Shown here in pieces: positions 1 to 11,555 of a stretch of DNA of 64,000 nucleotides (positions are counted from its first letter, which is position 1; the number at the start of each line of letters is the position of its first letter). This DNA is from Antedon mediterranea (lineage: Eukaryota; Echinodermata; Crinoidea; Comatulida; Antedonidae): NCBI RefSeq assembly GCF_964355755.1, contig NC_092678.1, forward strand, positions 25,276,365-25,340,364. Reading direction: 5' to 3'. The position numbers and the translations under genes are program-made. Below the pieces are notes generated by a model. The model had not been told where the DNA came from. It searched no databases and saw only the letters and a list, made by a program, of their open reading frames with translations.

Positions 1-3000
1 AGTACTCTACAAATGGAGGAATCGGGTGGAACCCTTTGATGGAGCTCCTCTATGATCAGTATAAATATCCTACGTAAGTTGTTGTCTGCAAGTCGTTTTG
101 TTTCGTAATTTATTCGACCAAGAAGAAGAAAAAAATGCATATTAGTGCATAACTAAAATAATAGCATTTCTAACATTTTTCCCTTTTTTTGGTTAGGATC
201 TATGGGTATTAGTGCCTGGATCTCAATGGAGATAAAAAATAAAATAAGCACTGATAAAATGACAATGCTGTGGATATCAGTGCCTGGATCTCAATGGAGA
301 TAAAAAATAAAATAAGTACTGATAAAATGACAATGCTGTGGGTATTAGTGGCTGGATCTCAATGGAGATAAAAAATAAAATAAGCACTGACAAAATGACA
401 ATGCTGTGGGTATTAGTGGCTGGATCTCAATGGAGATAAAAAATAAAATAAGTACTGATAAAATGACAATGCTGTGGGTATTAGTGGCTGGATCTCAATG
501 GAGATAAAAAATAAAATAAGCAAAAAGCTAAATCAAAACGATAAAGTAAAACAGCCAGAAAAATATATAATATAGGGAAGGAACAGTACATTTACTCATG
601 ATATTTAGACAAATAATAATACTATATTATACATTTTTTTTAAAATTAAGGTTAGTTTACTTCATAACATACAAGGATTTAATGTTAGTAAGGTGAGCTT
701 ATCTGGAAGTCTTGAATGCAAACAATATAATTAAACTCAACTAACTTTGTTATTGCAGGTTTGTATCCATACCGCTAGTTTCTGAAGCCAAGTTCAACGG
801 AACGCGCATTCGTTGGCATCAACCAAAGCATGAAGGTCACGGGCAGACTGACTGGGTCATTGATAATATATTCATTGGAGGGTCAAACGTGTTACCAAGT
901 TCGCATGTTGACAACTTTGAAGAGGGCGTGGTCAGTAAACAATGGCTGTTCCATGGCAACACTATGCTTGCACCTTATTGCGTTGCTGATTGGCTAGTCA
1001 ATCCTATATCTGATGGCAGGCCTAATAGCTGGTCACTGATTGGTGGAGTGAATCCTCTTCATAATACACTAATAACCACTACAGATATCCATCTTCAGAA
1101 AGGTTCAGTTTTAGAATTTAAGGTATTTTTTTTTTTTTATTGTTAAAATGAATAAAAAAGTTTAATTGATTATAAATTTTCTTATATTAAGGTTTATTTA
1201 TATTATATTTTCCAAAAATTTCCTTTTTAAGTTAAGTGTAGGTTGTGATGCATCCTGGGATAGTGTCATGACACCAATTGACCTTCTTTATTCTACTGAT
1301 TATGGAATCACTTGGCAACACCTAGTCAGGAATTGCCTACCATCTCACCCAGAGTGTAACGGTGAAGTCACTCCTTCCAGCACGTACTATGCAAACCCAG
1401 GCTGGAGAAGAGTTGTTATACCAATCCCAGACCGAGCTATTACTAGGTAAGTAAGTACTTACTATGAAGTAAACTGAATGTGTTATATTGAATTGTAGTG
1501 TGTAGCTCCATTGAAGTGACCTTCAATATTTTAAACTCACTTAAACCAGCCACACTACGTTGTACTTATATTAGCAACCGTTTTTTTCTCATTCTGGTTA
1601 TATTTGTATATGAACTTGCTGTTAAGCACTGTCTACACTATCAAACTTTATGGGACAAAAAACGTGATATGTCTATATATGGACATGATGATGTCACATC
1701 ACTACTAGTTTGATATTGTAGACCTTGAGTTTTACATGTGTGCCTATGTTAATATACCTTTAGAGCAACAAGAATACGATGGGCTCAACAACATTTCTTC
1801 ACCAACAACACCATCAACCAACAGTGGGCATTGGATGATGTTAGGATTGGGCCTAGTTGCTATGCAATGTGCAGTGGTCATGGGTCCTGCCATTACCCAG
1901 TATGCATCTGTGATACAGGATTTTATGGCAGCTTTTGTGAGAGTAGTTCTACATTGAAGGTATTTCATTTTATTGTTTGAAAGTGGAGTTGAGTTTTGGA
2001 GTGGAGTTGTGAATTGGTGGTTGTGATGCTCGTCTACCAATCCAAGGGTCCTGGTTCAAGTCATGTCATGTCAGGATTTTTTCTAATGACAATTTACAAC
2101 TCCATTCCCAAAAACTTGTAATAAGACTTTGTTTATGTTGAGCATCTTGTGTAGATGTCTTGTGAACAGGATTGCCACCTGTAAGAAGGATATTGAATGA
2201 ATTCGCTTATGGTTATGGTTGGAGATTTGCCGAAATATTTTTTTTTTAAAGAAAGAAAAGAAAAATGTACTTACTTTTTATTACATACACAAACTATTAC
2301 ATCCTGATTGATAAGTAACAATATACAATAGATAATATTATTCTAGTTCTGTTTTATTTTAGACAATATTGAAAGACAGGTTTCAGAGGCATCAGATTGA
2401 CTATGACAATTGGGCATTCATCCAAGGTGGAAGAACTATCGCTAGCCAGCATAAAAGTTGCGGCATTTTGTCTGAAGGTCGCTCACTGTACTTCAACCAG
2501 CCAGTATTGCGACTTGCAGAAACTATAGATCTTGATTTGCGTAACGCACGTTTCTTGAAGTATTACGCGATGATAGGTAGCGAGTTTTCTACGCCACACT
2601 GCCTGACGCCACAGAGTCGTCATGATAGTGTTATTTTACAGTATTCAATCAATTCAGGTACATTTTTGTTTTATTTTGTTTTATTCAGGCAAATTGCCAA
2701 GGATAACCATAAGCGAATTCATTCACTATCCTTCTTAAAGGTGGTAATCCTGTTCACAAGACAAACATATACACAAGATGCTTTACATAAAGTCTTATTA
2801 CAAGTCTTTGGGAGTAGAGTTGTAATTTGTCATTAGAAAAAATCCTGCCATATTTCAGGCTTGAACCCAGAACCCTTAAATTGGTAGCCAAGCATCATAA
2901 TCACCAAGCCACAACCCTTATTTTTTTATTTCATAATAGCATGATAACAAATATGAAAAAAAATAATGTTCAAAATCAATCAATTTTATTAAGCTTATTA

Positions 3001-6000
3001 AATTGTTTAAACTTTAGGAATAACCTGGCAACTACTCCATGAGCTGGATTACAATAATTATCAGGTACCAAGACAAGATTACATTCCACTTCCAGTCAGC
3101 GCACGAACCAGGTCAACACGGTTTAGATGGTGGGCACCAATGTCACCAGCCACGCCTCAGCCACAGTGGGCATTGGACGATGTTTATATTGGTACAGTAT
3201 TTCATCTTTTTCTTTGGTTTATGGAATTGCCTTTCTGTTACATTGATATACTGTAACCTAGTGTTGTTTTTCTACTCTAGATTGTCTCTTTCACCCAGGT
3301 GTATAAATGGGTACTGACAATATATAATTAAGTTGAGGTGCTTTATAAACTTTGACCTTCTTTTGATCAATTCTCTACTCTTTTTTCTATTGTTAAAATT
3401 GTACACAGTACCTAATAAAATTAACTTTTAACTTTATTTAGGTGGATCTGAAATTAACAACATCAACTTATTTGCGGATTTTAATGATAATACGATCGAA
3501 GAAACAAAGTGGGATTTTTACCCATATGGACAGCTACGTGCAGGAGTTTGTGGTAACTTTGGTAACTCAATTGGATGGGATCACATATCAGCTGATGATC
3601 GTCATGTTAGTCTCACAACCAGACAGTTGATTGTTGATGCTGAATATATGATTCAGTTTAAGGTACTGATTTGGCCCAATTCCAGAAAGTTTGGTGACAA
3701 CACACCCCAACATTTTCACACCTTTTTCATTGCCACTTCCGCACTCAATATTGTTTAGAATACCATCAATAAGTATTTGGAGTGGACTCTTGTGGTAGTT
3801 AAGTGTGGACTCTTGTGGTAGTTAAGTGTGGACTCTTGTGGTAGTTAAGTGTGGACTCTTGTGGTAGTTAAGTGTGGACTCTTGTGGTAGTTAAGTGTGG
3901 ACTCTTGTGGTAGTTAAGTGTGGACTCTTGTGGTAGTTAAGTGTGGACTCTTGTGGTAGTTAAGTGGTCTGGTCAACTGTGAAATGGTTCTATGTTTTGC
4001 TTGTGTTCCATTCCACATTGCTGTTCTTCTGGTCATTTTAACCATTCTTATATACAATTGAATAATAATTTATATTTCCATACTTTTTATTTATTTAGTT
4101 TATATATTTTAAAACGTAAATATACAGGATAAAAACATATCAGGTATAGATATTGCACCTGTTTTACATATGGTCCTGATACTTAAGTTTATACTTAATA
4201 CTTTCTAGATTGCAGTAGGCTGCTCAAGCCAATCAAATTCATGTCAAACAACTTATCCTGTCTTGTTGCTATTCAACACTGACCCCAGTCATCCAAATTG
4301 GCAGCTTGTAGAACGACAGTGCCTTCCAGGATCAGCCAATCCGCTGTGTCCACCATCGCAGTACCATCCAGGCAGCGTATACTCCGCTAATGACCACAAA
4401 CAGTGGACAATGGTCACTTTAAAACTACCTGCAGAAACGGTCTCAAGGTAAAGTTCGGTCTGCACTCAAATCAAACTACTTTACCATATTTAAGCATATT
4501 ACTACCATATTTGGGTACATCACACTTTTTTGACTTGTATTTTCTTTTATTCTAGTACAACCCAGTTTCGATGGATTCAGCTGTCTGGAAATTCTAGACG
4601 TAGAGCACCTCGATGGTCATTAGATGACATTTACATTGGAGAGGCCTGCCCCTCATTGTGTCATGGTCATGGAACGTGCTTACCTGAAGGATTCTGTGTT
4701 TGTGATGAAGGATATGGAGGTATTGTAGACTGCACATTTTAATTAGGCAATGCTACAGCAGTCTAGAAAACCTACCAAATAGTACATTCTCAATAAAAAT
4801 CAGAATGTCTCCCAAGGCACAAAATTCCAAATTATTTTCTACCATTAAAACATATTCAGAATACCAGACTTTCTGACATATTATGTCAACCAAGGAGTGT
4901 CTGGTATTGAGTTGACTGTATTAGATTCAGATGTTTAAATGCCCTTAGACACCTGCTTGTATAAAATATAATATTCAAATGATTTTAGGGATTGTAGACA
5001 TCATTAAATCATTGTAGACACTCTTTTCTCTGTCTGCATGTACAGTGTATTTTTCAATAGTAATGGATTTAATTATTATTACTACCTTCGTTAATCCTCT
5101 CTAGATGAGTCCTGTACCCCAATCAAGATCTTGCAACAAGATTTCCTTGATAACTTTGAAGGTAGTCTTCTAGCGTCTCGTTGGAGTCGTGTTAGAGGAG
5201 GGCGCTTAGGTGTTGGATGCGGTTCACTTGTTCCGCACGCTCACGGCAAGTCGCTTTACTTTAGTAGCTGTGGATTGCGAGAGGCTATTACTGTGGAGTA
5301 TGACACCAGAAATACAAGGTACTAAGTTCCACTGAATGGTTTCACAATACTTGGCTGATCTGGGAATGGCACAGGGGCCAGTATCTGTAGTGTTAATGCA
5401 GTAAATTCGTTAAAATTAATTCAACAAACATTTATTTCATCAAATGCCTTACAATTTAAACAAAGCATACAATGAGGACCAACCAAGAAGTAAAACTTGT
5501 CTCAGTTGGCCCTTGTAACATGGTTACAAAAAATAACAAGAACAAGTGAGAATATGAATAAATTAATTAAATTAATTAAGTAGAATTTGTTTTATGTTTT
5601 CATTTTAGGGAAATTATATTTGTTATTCAAATTGGAAGTGCACGACCATCCCCATCATGCAACATACATCAGGCGTCTGGGGCAACCACAAATAAGTCAG
5701 TTCTGTTTCAATACACGAATGATAATGGCACAAATTGGAACGTGATTGCGGAACATCACCCACAGTCTTATAACCGTGCGACAAAAGTGAAGTATGAGCT
5801 ACCGATCCAAGCCAAAGCAAATGGCGTGAGGTTCAGGTGGTGGCAGCCATTCCATATGGGGGCAGGATATGATCAGTGGGCTATAGACCATGTTGAACTT
5901 GTGTTGTGAGTAATGATTTTAAAAATCTATTTTGACAAACTAAAATTAGTTTTAAAATAGATTTTTAAAATATCGTATCTTCAAACCAGATGGAACATTT

Positions 6001-7151
6001 TCAATCATAATAATTGTTACTGTTTACAGGTTTTAAAGTAATTAGAGAAACTTTTGGTGAAGACAATTAATATTTTTGTTTTATTAATTTTGGCAGCGTA
6101 TCGGGTATAAACGGATGCATGAGCATTAATGTACCTATTGTGATTTCAATTGAAAGAATTTGTATTGCCTTCCGTTATAAAAAAATAAAACAAGTCGGTC
6201 GTAGTAACGAGTATCGTAGATAGCCTAGGATGATAAGCACTTTAAATAGACCTGTATGCATGGCCAAATGGGTATCAAAGAAGATGGATGAAGATAGGAC
6301 TACAGCAACAGTAATTGAAAAGTAGGCTAGTTTAGCTAGAGTAAACATCTAGATATATATATAAGTGAATATATTATAACATTTTAGTAGAAAGTTCAAT
6401 TAGGCCAAACCAAGGCCTACCAACCCATGTTGATCAACACCTACAGTTACCAAGGCCTACCAACCCATGTTGATCAACACCTACAGTTACCAAGGCCAAC
6501 CAACCCATGTTGATCAACACCTACAGTTACCAAGGCCTACCAACCCATGTTGATCAACACCTACAGTTACCAAGGCCTACCAACCCATGTTGATCAACAC
6601 CTACAGTTACCAAGGCCTACCAACCCATGTTGATCAACACCTACAGTTACCAAGGCCTACCAACCCATGTTGATCAACACCTACAGTTACCAAGGCCTAC
6701 CAACCCATGTTGATCAACACCTACAGTTACCAAGGCCTACCAACCCATGTTGATCAACACCTACAGTTACCAAGGCCTACCAACCCATGTTGATCAACAC
6801 CTACAGTTGTTTTTTTAAACATTCTTAGACTAGGCCTACATCTACGATATGCATTTATAGATGCGATATGCGTGATAGACACATAGGATAATAATGGTGA
6901 AGTTCAAATGGACGTCTTCCACCAAAATCTCTCTATCTCTAAACTTTATCTTTTAATTAATAGTTTTTTGTTTTTTCTAATTTGCCTTTTGAAAATATAA
7001 ACTAATAATATAATTTCTATTTATATTGTTTTATTAAACAAGAATTCCATACATTTTTGTTTATATTTCATGGATTGACTTTATTAATTTCAGAAATCGA
7101 AGGCTCCCCATTGGTCAAAGTCAACCACGTAGAACACTGCAATATGGATAA
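1..7151 (+). CDS. RELN: Reelin, C-terminal part (repeats 6B-end, 7, 8, C-terminal tail)
   Basis: This is the 3' end of a reelin gene, a large secreted matrix glycoprotein that in vertebrates signals through lipoprotein receptors. Coding exons: 1-73, 759-1122, 1232-1446, 1764-1959, 2363-2657, 3018-3191, 3442-3662, 4209-4447, 4556-4719, 5105-5318, 5609-5905, 7094-7151 (TAA). Every join keeps frame and has GT-AG ends, giving about 835 aa. The order matches vertebrate reelin: end of 6B (GTRIRWHQP, WVIDNIFIGG), 7A (KQWLFHGN, YSTDYGITW), EGF7 (CSGHGSC, CICDTGFYG), 7B (KDRFQRHQ, CGILSEG), 8A (FADFNDNT, ETKWDFYPYG), EGF8 (CHGHGTC, CVCDEGYG) and 8B (DNFEGSL, YFSSCGLREA, WWQPFHMGAGYDQWAIDHVE). The last exon encodes only about 18 basic residues, ending TLQYG; the vertebrate tail is longer. 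The 5' part of the gene lies left of the window. Identification is by family resemblance and is strong. Confidence 0.95.
199..522. repeat. 68-bp minisatellite, about 4.7 copies, in a reelin intron
   Basis: Each unit contains GGCTGGATCTCAATGGAGAT followed by an A-rich stretch, AATAAGCACTGA and AAAATGACAATGCTGT. The array ends in GCAAAAAGCTAAAT. The same unit and the same right flank recur near the other end of the window (63637-63950) in an intron of a different gene, so this looks like a dispersed element carrying the array. Confidence 0.9.
1624..1728. mobile_element. MITE family A copy, degenerate, in reelin intron
   Basis: Left end AAGCACTGTCTACACTATCA, internal GGACATGATGATGTCA and right end TAGTTTGATATTGTAGACC match the foldback family seen best at 18573-18734. 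It is about 105 bp, shorter than the 140-165 bp full copies. Confidence 0.75.
1985..2235 (+). mobile_element. tRNA-derived SINE-like element, copy 1
   Basis: The head carries TGGTGGTTGTGATGCTCG and CCTGGTTCAAGTC, resembling polymerase III A and B boxes. The body runs through CTTGTAATAAGACTTT and GAATTCGCTTATGGTTATG. A closely similar copy lies in opposite orientation at 2672-2929. The two flank the reelin exon at 2363-2657. Confidence 0.75.
2672..2929 (-). mobile_element. tRNA-derived SINE-like element, copy 2 (inverted)
   Basis: Read on the minus strand it shows GGTTGTGGCTTGGTGATTAT, a B-box-like GGGTTCAAGCC, and then the same body as the copy at 1985-2235. It begins only about 15 bases after the donor site of the reelin exon ending at 2657. 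Confidence 0.75.
3285..3345 (+). mobile_element. SINE fragment in reelin intron
   Basis: CACCCAGGTGTATAAATGG matches the body of the longer SINE at 45838-46110 (CCCAGGTGTATAAATGGTTA). Only this short piece is recognisable. Confidence 0.45.
3782..3966. repeat. 23-bp minisatellite, about 8 copies
   Basis: Nearly perfect tandem copies of GTGGACTCTTGTGGTAGTTA + AGT fill part of the reelin intron 3663-4208. Confidence 0.95.
4060..4205 (-). mobile_element. Retrotransposon 3' end remnant
   Basis: TATACAGGATA, ACCTGTTTTACAT and TGGTCCTGA recur in the same order at 53560-53620, where they follow a recognisable non-LTR ORF end. This copy has no coding part left. Confidence 0.4.
4720..5104. other. Reelin intron, no recognisable element
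   Basis: The intron between the EGF8 exon and the first 8B exon is AT-rich unique sequence. No repeat or motif could be recognised. Confidence 0.6.
5914..5970. repeat. AT-rich hairpin just after a reelin exon
   Basis: Arm ATTTTAAAAATCTATTTT and its near-perfect reverse complement AAAATAGATTTTTAAAAT enclose a short loop that is itself inverted (AAACTAAAATTAGTTT). It begins about 9 bases after the donor of exon 5609-5905. It may be a tiny foldback element. Confidence 0.7.
6411..6808. repeat. 40-bp minisatellite, about 10 copies, in last reelin intron
   Basis: The unit starts CAAGGCCTACCAACCCATGT and continues TGATCAACACCTACAGTTAC. Copies are almost identical (one has CCAAC for CCTAC), which suggests recent expansion. 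It lies in the 1.2-kb intron before the C-terminal tail exon. Confidence 0.95.
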
Positions 7152-7493
7152 CATTTCAAGACAATCTTTAACTGGACTTTAACTGGACTTTAACTGGACT
7201 TTAACTGGAATTTCTACTATATTTTGCTGTAAATTTAAACTGTATATTATCAAAGTTTTTAAAATTAATAGTATAAACAAATTGTAGTGTAGTAATCAAT
7301 TCCTGTAAAAATTATGTTTAAATTAAATATAAAAACTGTTTTATAGCTAGTTTTTCATTATATTAGATCCATGTTGTATTAATGTCTTATTGTGTGAATA
7401 TTATTATTACATATGCCTATAATTAAAAAACGATTGTTGTACAGTAAGCTATTGGACCATTTAATTAAGCATCACTGTTGTTTGATAGCTGTC

Positions 7494-7740
7494 CTAGCAA
7501 CAGCAGGTCATGTCAACATACATGTCATTGCCAATGGCGCTGTCCTAACAACAACAGGTCATGTTGTCTCGTTGCCAATGACACTGTCCCAGCAACAGCA
7601 GGTCATGTCATGTCGTTGCCAATGACACTGTCCCAGCAACAGCAGGTCATGTCGTGTCGTTGCCAATGACACTGTCCCAGCAACAGCAGGTCATGTTGTG
7701 TCGTTGCCAATGACACTGTCCTAGCAACAGCAGGTCATGT
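7494..7740. repeat. 44-bp minisatellite, about 5-6 copies
   Basis: Units contain CAGCAACAGCAGGTCATGTC followed by GTTGCCAATGACACTGTCC. Copies differ at a few positions. It is followed by two copies of GTGTCAACACCAACCT. The array leaves frames open but nothing suggests coding. Confidence 0.9.
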
Positions 7741-8057
7741 CAACACCAACCTGTGTCAACACCAACCTGTGTCATAATGGTTAAAACATTCTTATTATGC
7801 CACTCTCAACTTCAGTGGTTTAAAAGACAGATTAAAAAAAAACATGCAACTAAATTCAATTATATTATATTTTATTTTTTACAATTGTATGAATTAACTA
7901 CAAAAGTAAAAACCATTTACACTTAAAAACCTTTGCTACTATAAACTATTGAGTGCTTTAAAAGAAAAATGAGAAACGATGTAATTAGTTAAATATATAT
8001 TATTTTACATTTGACAAGTGTAATTAATCCCAGGGGCAAAAAATTGCTTATATATAC

Positions 8058-8369
8058 TTAAAGATGTATTGTCCCCCAAAAACATGAAAAATGAAGATTA
8101 ATTAAATCCGACTTTGAATATGTTATTTTGTAGTTTTAAAGTTAATCACAATTCCATAAAAAAAAAAAATTTAACAAATAATGTTTTCACTTATAAATTG
8201 ACAAAGTAAATGGTTAAATTCATCCAAAAACCCACTGGCTGGCAGCCAATTTGACCATTTTTTGCTTTAAATTACAGTTTTTCAGGTCAATACTTTTTTT
8301 TTTCGATCCAATTGTGTTACATTAAAATGGCATATTCAATATTTTTTCAAGGGACAATATATCTTTAAA
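8058..8369. mobile_element. MITE-like element with ~18-bp terminal inverted repeats
   Basis: Left end TTAAAGATGTATTGTCCC is the near reverse complement of right end GGGACAATATATCTTTAA (one mismatch). The 310-bp interior is AT-rich and non-coding. No second copy was noticed in this window. Confidence 0.55.
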
Positions 8370-9033
8370 ATGAAGTTTATGTCATTGAATAAATAAATGA
8401 ATGATTGCCAAGACTAATAATTCATTCAAACATAGATTCGGTAGTACATTGAACAAATTGTCAAATAATATGGCAAATATATACTTACAAAATGTTTTTG
8501 CTTTGATGTCTTTAAAAGTTTGCTCATGACATGTTTAAATAAATACTGCAGTATACCTTAATTATACTGCAGTAATACTAATAAGTATACTGTATAATAT
8601 GTCCTAAATTTATTCTACTTTATTACAAGTAGAGGTAATAGTACAATTTGTTTCACTTACTCATTTTGAACCTTATTGACTAAAAATGTCATTATAACTG
8701 TAATTTTACACTGTAATTTGATATAATCTAACACTTATTTACCTTGTTTTAATTAAGTACTATATTTTAAATCCAATTTTTTTCTTCCAAAAATGTCTAA
8801 TATTAAAGACCGTAGACTTGTTACAACTCTATAGTTATTGTTTTTTTATAACATAGCGGCACAAATTATTCTACCTCAAGGTATAACACGCTATGTGTGC
8901 CAAAATGTTTTCTTAAATCTTCATCTGGACAGAAATCCATCATTAAATTATATTAATAATAATAAAAAAGTTTATTTTATCCCATTACTATATATTTACA
9001 TATACTTTTATAACAAAGAACAATTTGAACCAA

Positions 9034-11555
9034 TCACCATGAAGGTAAAAAGGATGTTATATGAGGTCCTCCGCACCATCGGTAACACCGGTAACACCCG
9101 AACATAACGGTACCTAATACAGATGCTCGTATTGACAAACGAAAAATTGTCCCAACTAAGGTTCGACCTGGTACCCTGTACAAAAAAAAAACATATTTTT
9201 ATTTTATTTCTTATTTTATTCAATCAAAACCAACAGCAATAATTACCGCCACTAACTAACAGATATAAATATGTAAAAACATAGATCAGCATGCCATAAA
9301 GAATTCAATACAGCAGGTATAACAAACTTAGTTGGTACTTACTTCATTATCTCTTGAATTTGGCTAGTATTTGGTGGGTTATTCCAGTTTTCTACGATAC
9401 CAGGTGTATGGCCAATGCCAACCACGCCCACAACTACAGGTGCCACATATGCTGTAAGAGAAAAAACATTGAACAAAAATAGAATTGAACCATAAAGGCC
9501 AATGGCTTTTATTGTAATCAAATAATAATGGTAGTCTTATATAATGATCTCTCACCATTTTTATGTTCCGAGTAGAATGGCTGTGCACACATTCGTAAAG
9601 AATTTGCTAAGAACATGTCACGTTCTGTTACAAACACTCGACTTAGCGCTGGGAATTCTCCCGTCATTTCTTCCAACATTTCTTCTAACAAATCTTTCTG
9701 TTTACACTTCTCAACATCCTCTTTTCTGTTGAAAGATATTAGTTATTTATTAAGTACCATTTCACACTAAAAGTGTGTACTTAAGTAATTGTAATATCCG
9801 CATCCAACTTACGTAATAGGGTCCTTAGATGTGATCATGAACCAAGCTAGCCTCATCTTTTGCCAAACTGAAAGCTTAGCCATTGCTCTGTTTAAGGTGA
9901 TCTGAATAGGTCTGTCGCCAAGGTTTAATTTACAGCCTGGAATTTGCTGGGCCTAGAAAGAAAACAAAATTATTATTATAGACGGCATGAACCTTCTAAT
10001 ATTGATCCTAATAATTGTTTTTTATTTATTTTTGTTCTTTATTTCATTCTACTTTGTTTGCTTTGTTTTTCTGTTATTTCAACTATTATTTTGTTAATAT
10101 TAATATAAATATATTATCTTTATTACCATTATTGAAGAAAAGTTTTAATGAACTGAAAAAAAAAACAAGACGGCATAAAAACAAGATAGTAATTTCCTGC
10201 ATAAGGTGTTGAAACACCAAAAATCTTACCTCTCTGAAAGCTCTTCGGAACTCACCCCCAGGGGCCATCCCTAGCTCCTTTGTCAGGTGGGCTGATAGAC
10301 TTAGTAACAGAACTTGCATTAACCCGCTTACAACACCACTCTGGTAAAGAAACAAACACATTACGAATCATTTTAGTGAATATCATAAATATTGGTGTAA
10401 TCATTAGAGGTGTAACGCAGAGGCCTGAGGCCCCTGGTTTAGGAACCGTAATTGGTCCTCCAATGCAGGAGGCCCTTGGGCGTTTGAATGCCTGTTTTTT
10501 CCTCTGAGCACTGCTCAGTTGGCCCCATAAGCTCCAGGGCCGCTGGGTTTAGCCAGTGAACACTCATAGCCGTTACGCCACTAGTATTCATTAATCTTTG
10601 CTATTTGATATGCTTCTTTGATATTGATATACTATACCTGCTTTATAGATAATCTTAATTTTTCCATGTTGATATTTTTAGCTTCTTCTAATAATGTTTC
10701 TTCGTCAAGCTGCATAATACTAAGGCGGCTTTTACACAATTCTACCATTACAATGTCTGGCTGCACTGCTTGTATCGTCTAAAAATTAATAAAAAAAGGT
10801 TTTAAAATAATATTTTGAGACTATTTAATAATAAATTATTATTATGCAAACTATTATGCAAATTAATTACTTATGCAAATTAATTACTTATTAGGTTAAC
10901 ACACCTGGGCAACATCATTCTGACTTTCTATACTGAAATGTGCGGTTCCAATAACATAAACTTTAGCCCCTTGTTCAGTTTCCAACACAGACACAGTCGA
11001 CGGGAGAACAGGGTTCTCTTGTCTTTTGAGGAATTTCAATCGTAATAATTCAACATCATCCATATTATCCTCCAGATCACTCTCCTCTCCGCTGCTGATG
11101 TCATACTCCATATCACTCTGATCCGATGGCAGCATACGGTCGTCTTCATCCATGTTCTCATTCACGTGGTAACTCCCAATTTCACTATCACTATCGTCAC
11201 ACATCCCTGGAGCATCGTCCCCGCCAGCATCCACTACATCAACCGGCATATTCGGTTGGCTGATTTTACGATACGTTCCTTGCTCTAAGACGTCGGTGTC
11301 CATTTGTTGGGTTGCGGCATTTAACGTATAGCTTCCGTCTTCACTGATACTGTCGCATTGACTGTCTTTCTCGCTGTTCATCTCGTAACATCCTTGTTTG
11401 CTCCCTCCTTCATCATCGCTCATGTCAAGCTTTTCACTGAATCCATTTTCTAGGCCGGTGGATGTCGTAAGACCATCATCAACATCATCATTATCATCTT
11501 GTTCATTATTTTTTACCAAGAACTCCTCCTGAAGTTTAATGACATCGGAAGACAT
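9034..11555 (-). CDS. TRABD: TraB domain-containing protein (TRABD)
   Basis: Seven coding exons on the minus strand: 11555-10905, 10778-10638, 10340-10230, 9952-9813, 9725-9556, 9451-9343, 9175-9034 (TGA). All joins are in frame with GT-AG ends; total 487 aa. It belongs to the TraB/PrgY/GumN family, related to Tiki-type enzymes; its exact biochemical role is unsettled. Residues 1-165 are strongly acidic (runs of D/E). The TraB fold starts near residue 195 with VYVIGTAHFS and continues with QPDIVMVELC, SGLMQVLLLSLSAHLTKELG, GMAPGGEF, LGDRPI, VEKCKQKDLLEEML and the second motif VGVVGIGHTPGIVENW near 412-427. The last exon encodes a basic, partly hydrophobic tail (RLSIRASVLGTVMFG) as in the human protein. 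The first ATG is preceded in frame by a stop, but a possible acceptor (ATATAG) lies about 33 bases upstream, so an upstream first exon is possible. Confidence 0.93.
10405..10585. mobile_element. Possible MITE in a TRABD intron
   Basis: Ends TAGAGGTGTAACGC and, on the other strand, TAGTGGCGTAACGG are similar inverted repeats. The interior is GC-rich relative to its surroundings (GGCCTGAGGCCCC). Only one copy was seen here. Confidence 0.4.

Larger units (their letters stand above)
7152..9033. other. Reelin 3' flank and gap to the TraB gene
   Basis: Just after the reelin stop are four short repeats of AACTGGACTTTA (about 7165-7208). AATTAAATATAAA near 7320 is a possible weak polyadenylation signal. 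Further on are a 44-bp minisatellite (7494-7740), a MITE-like element (8058-8369) and AT-rich unique sequence. No gene was recognised. Confidence 0.6.
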
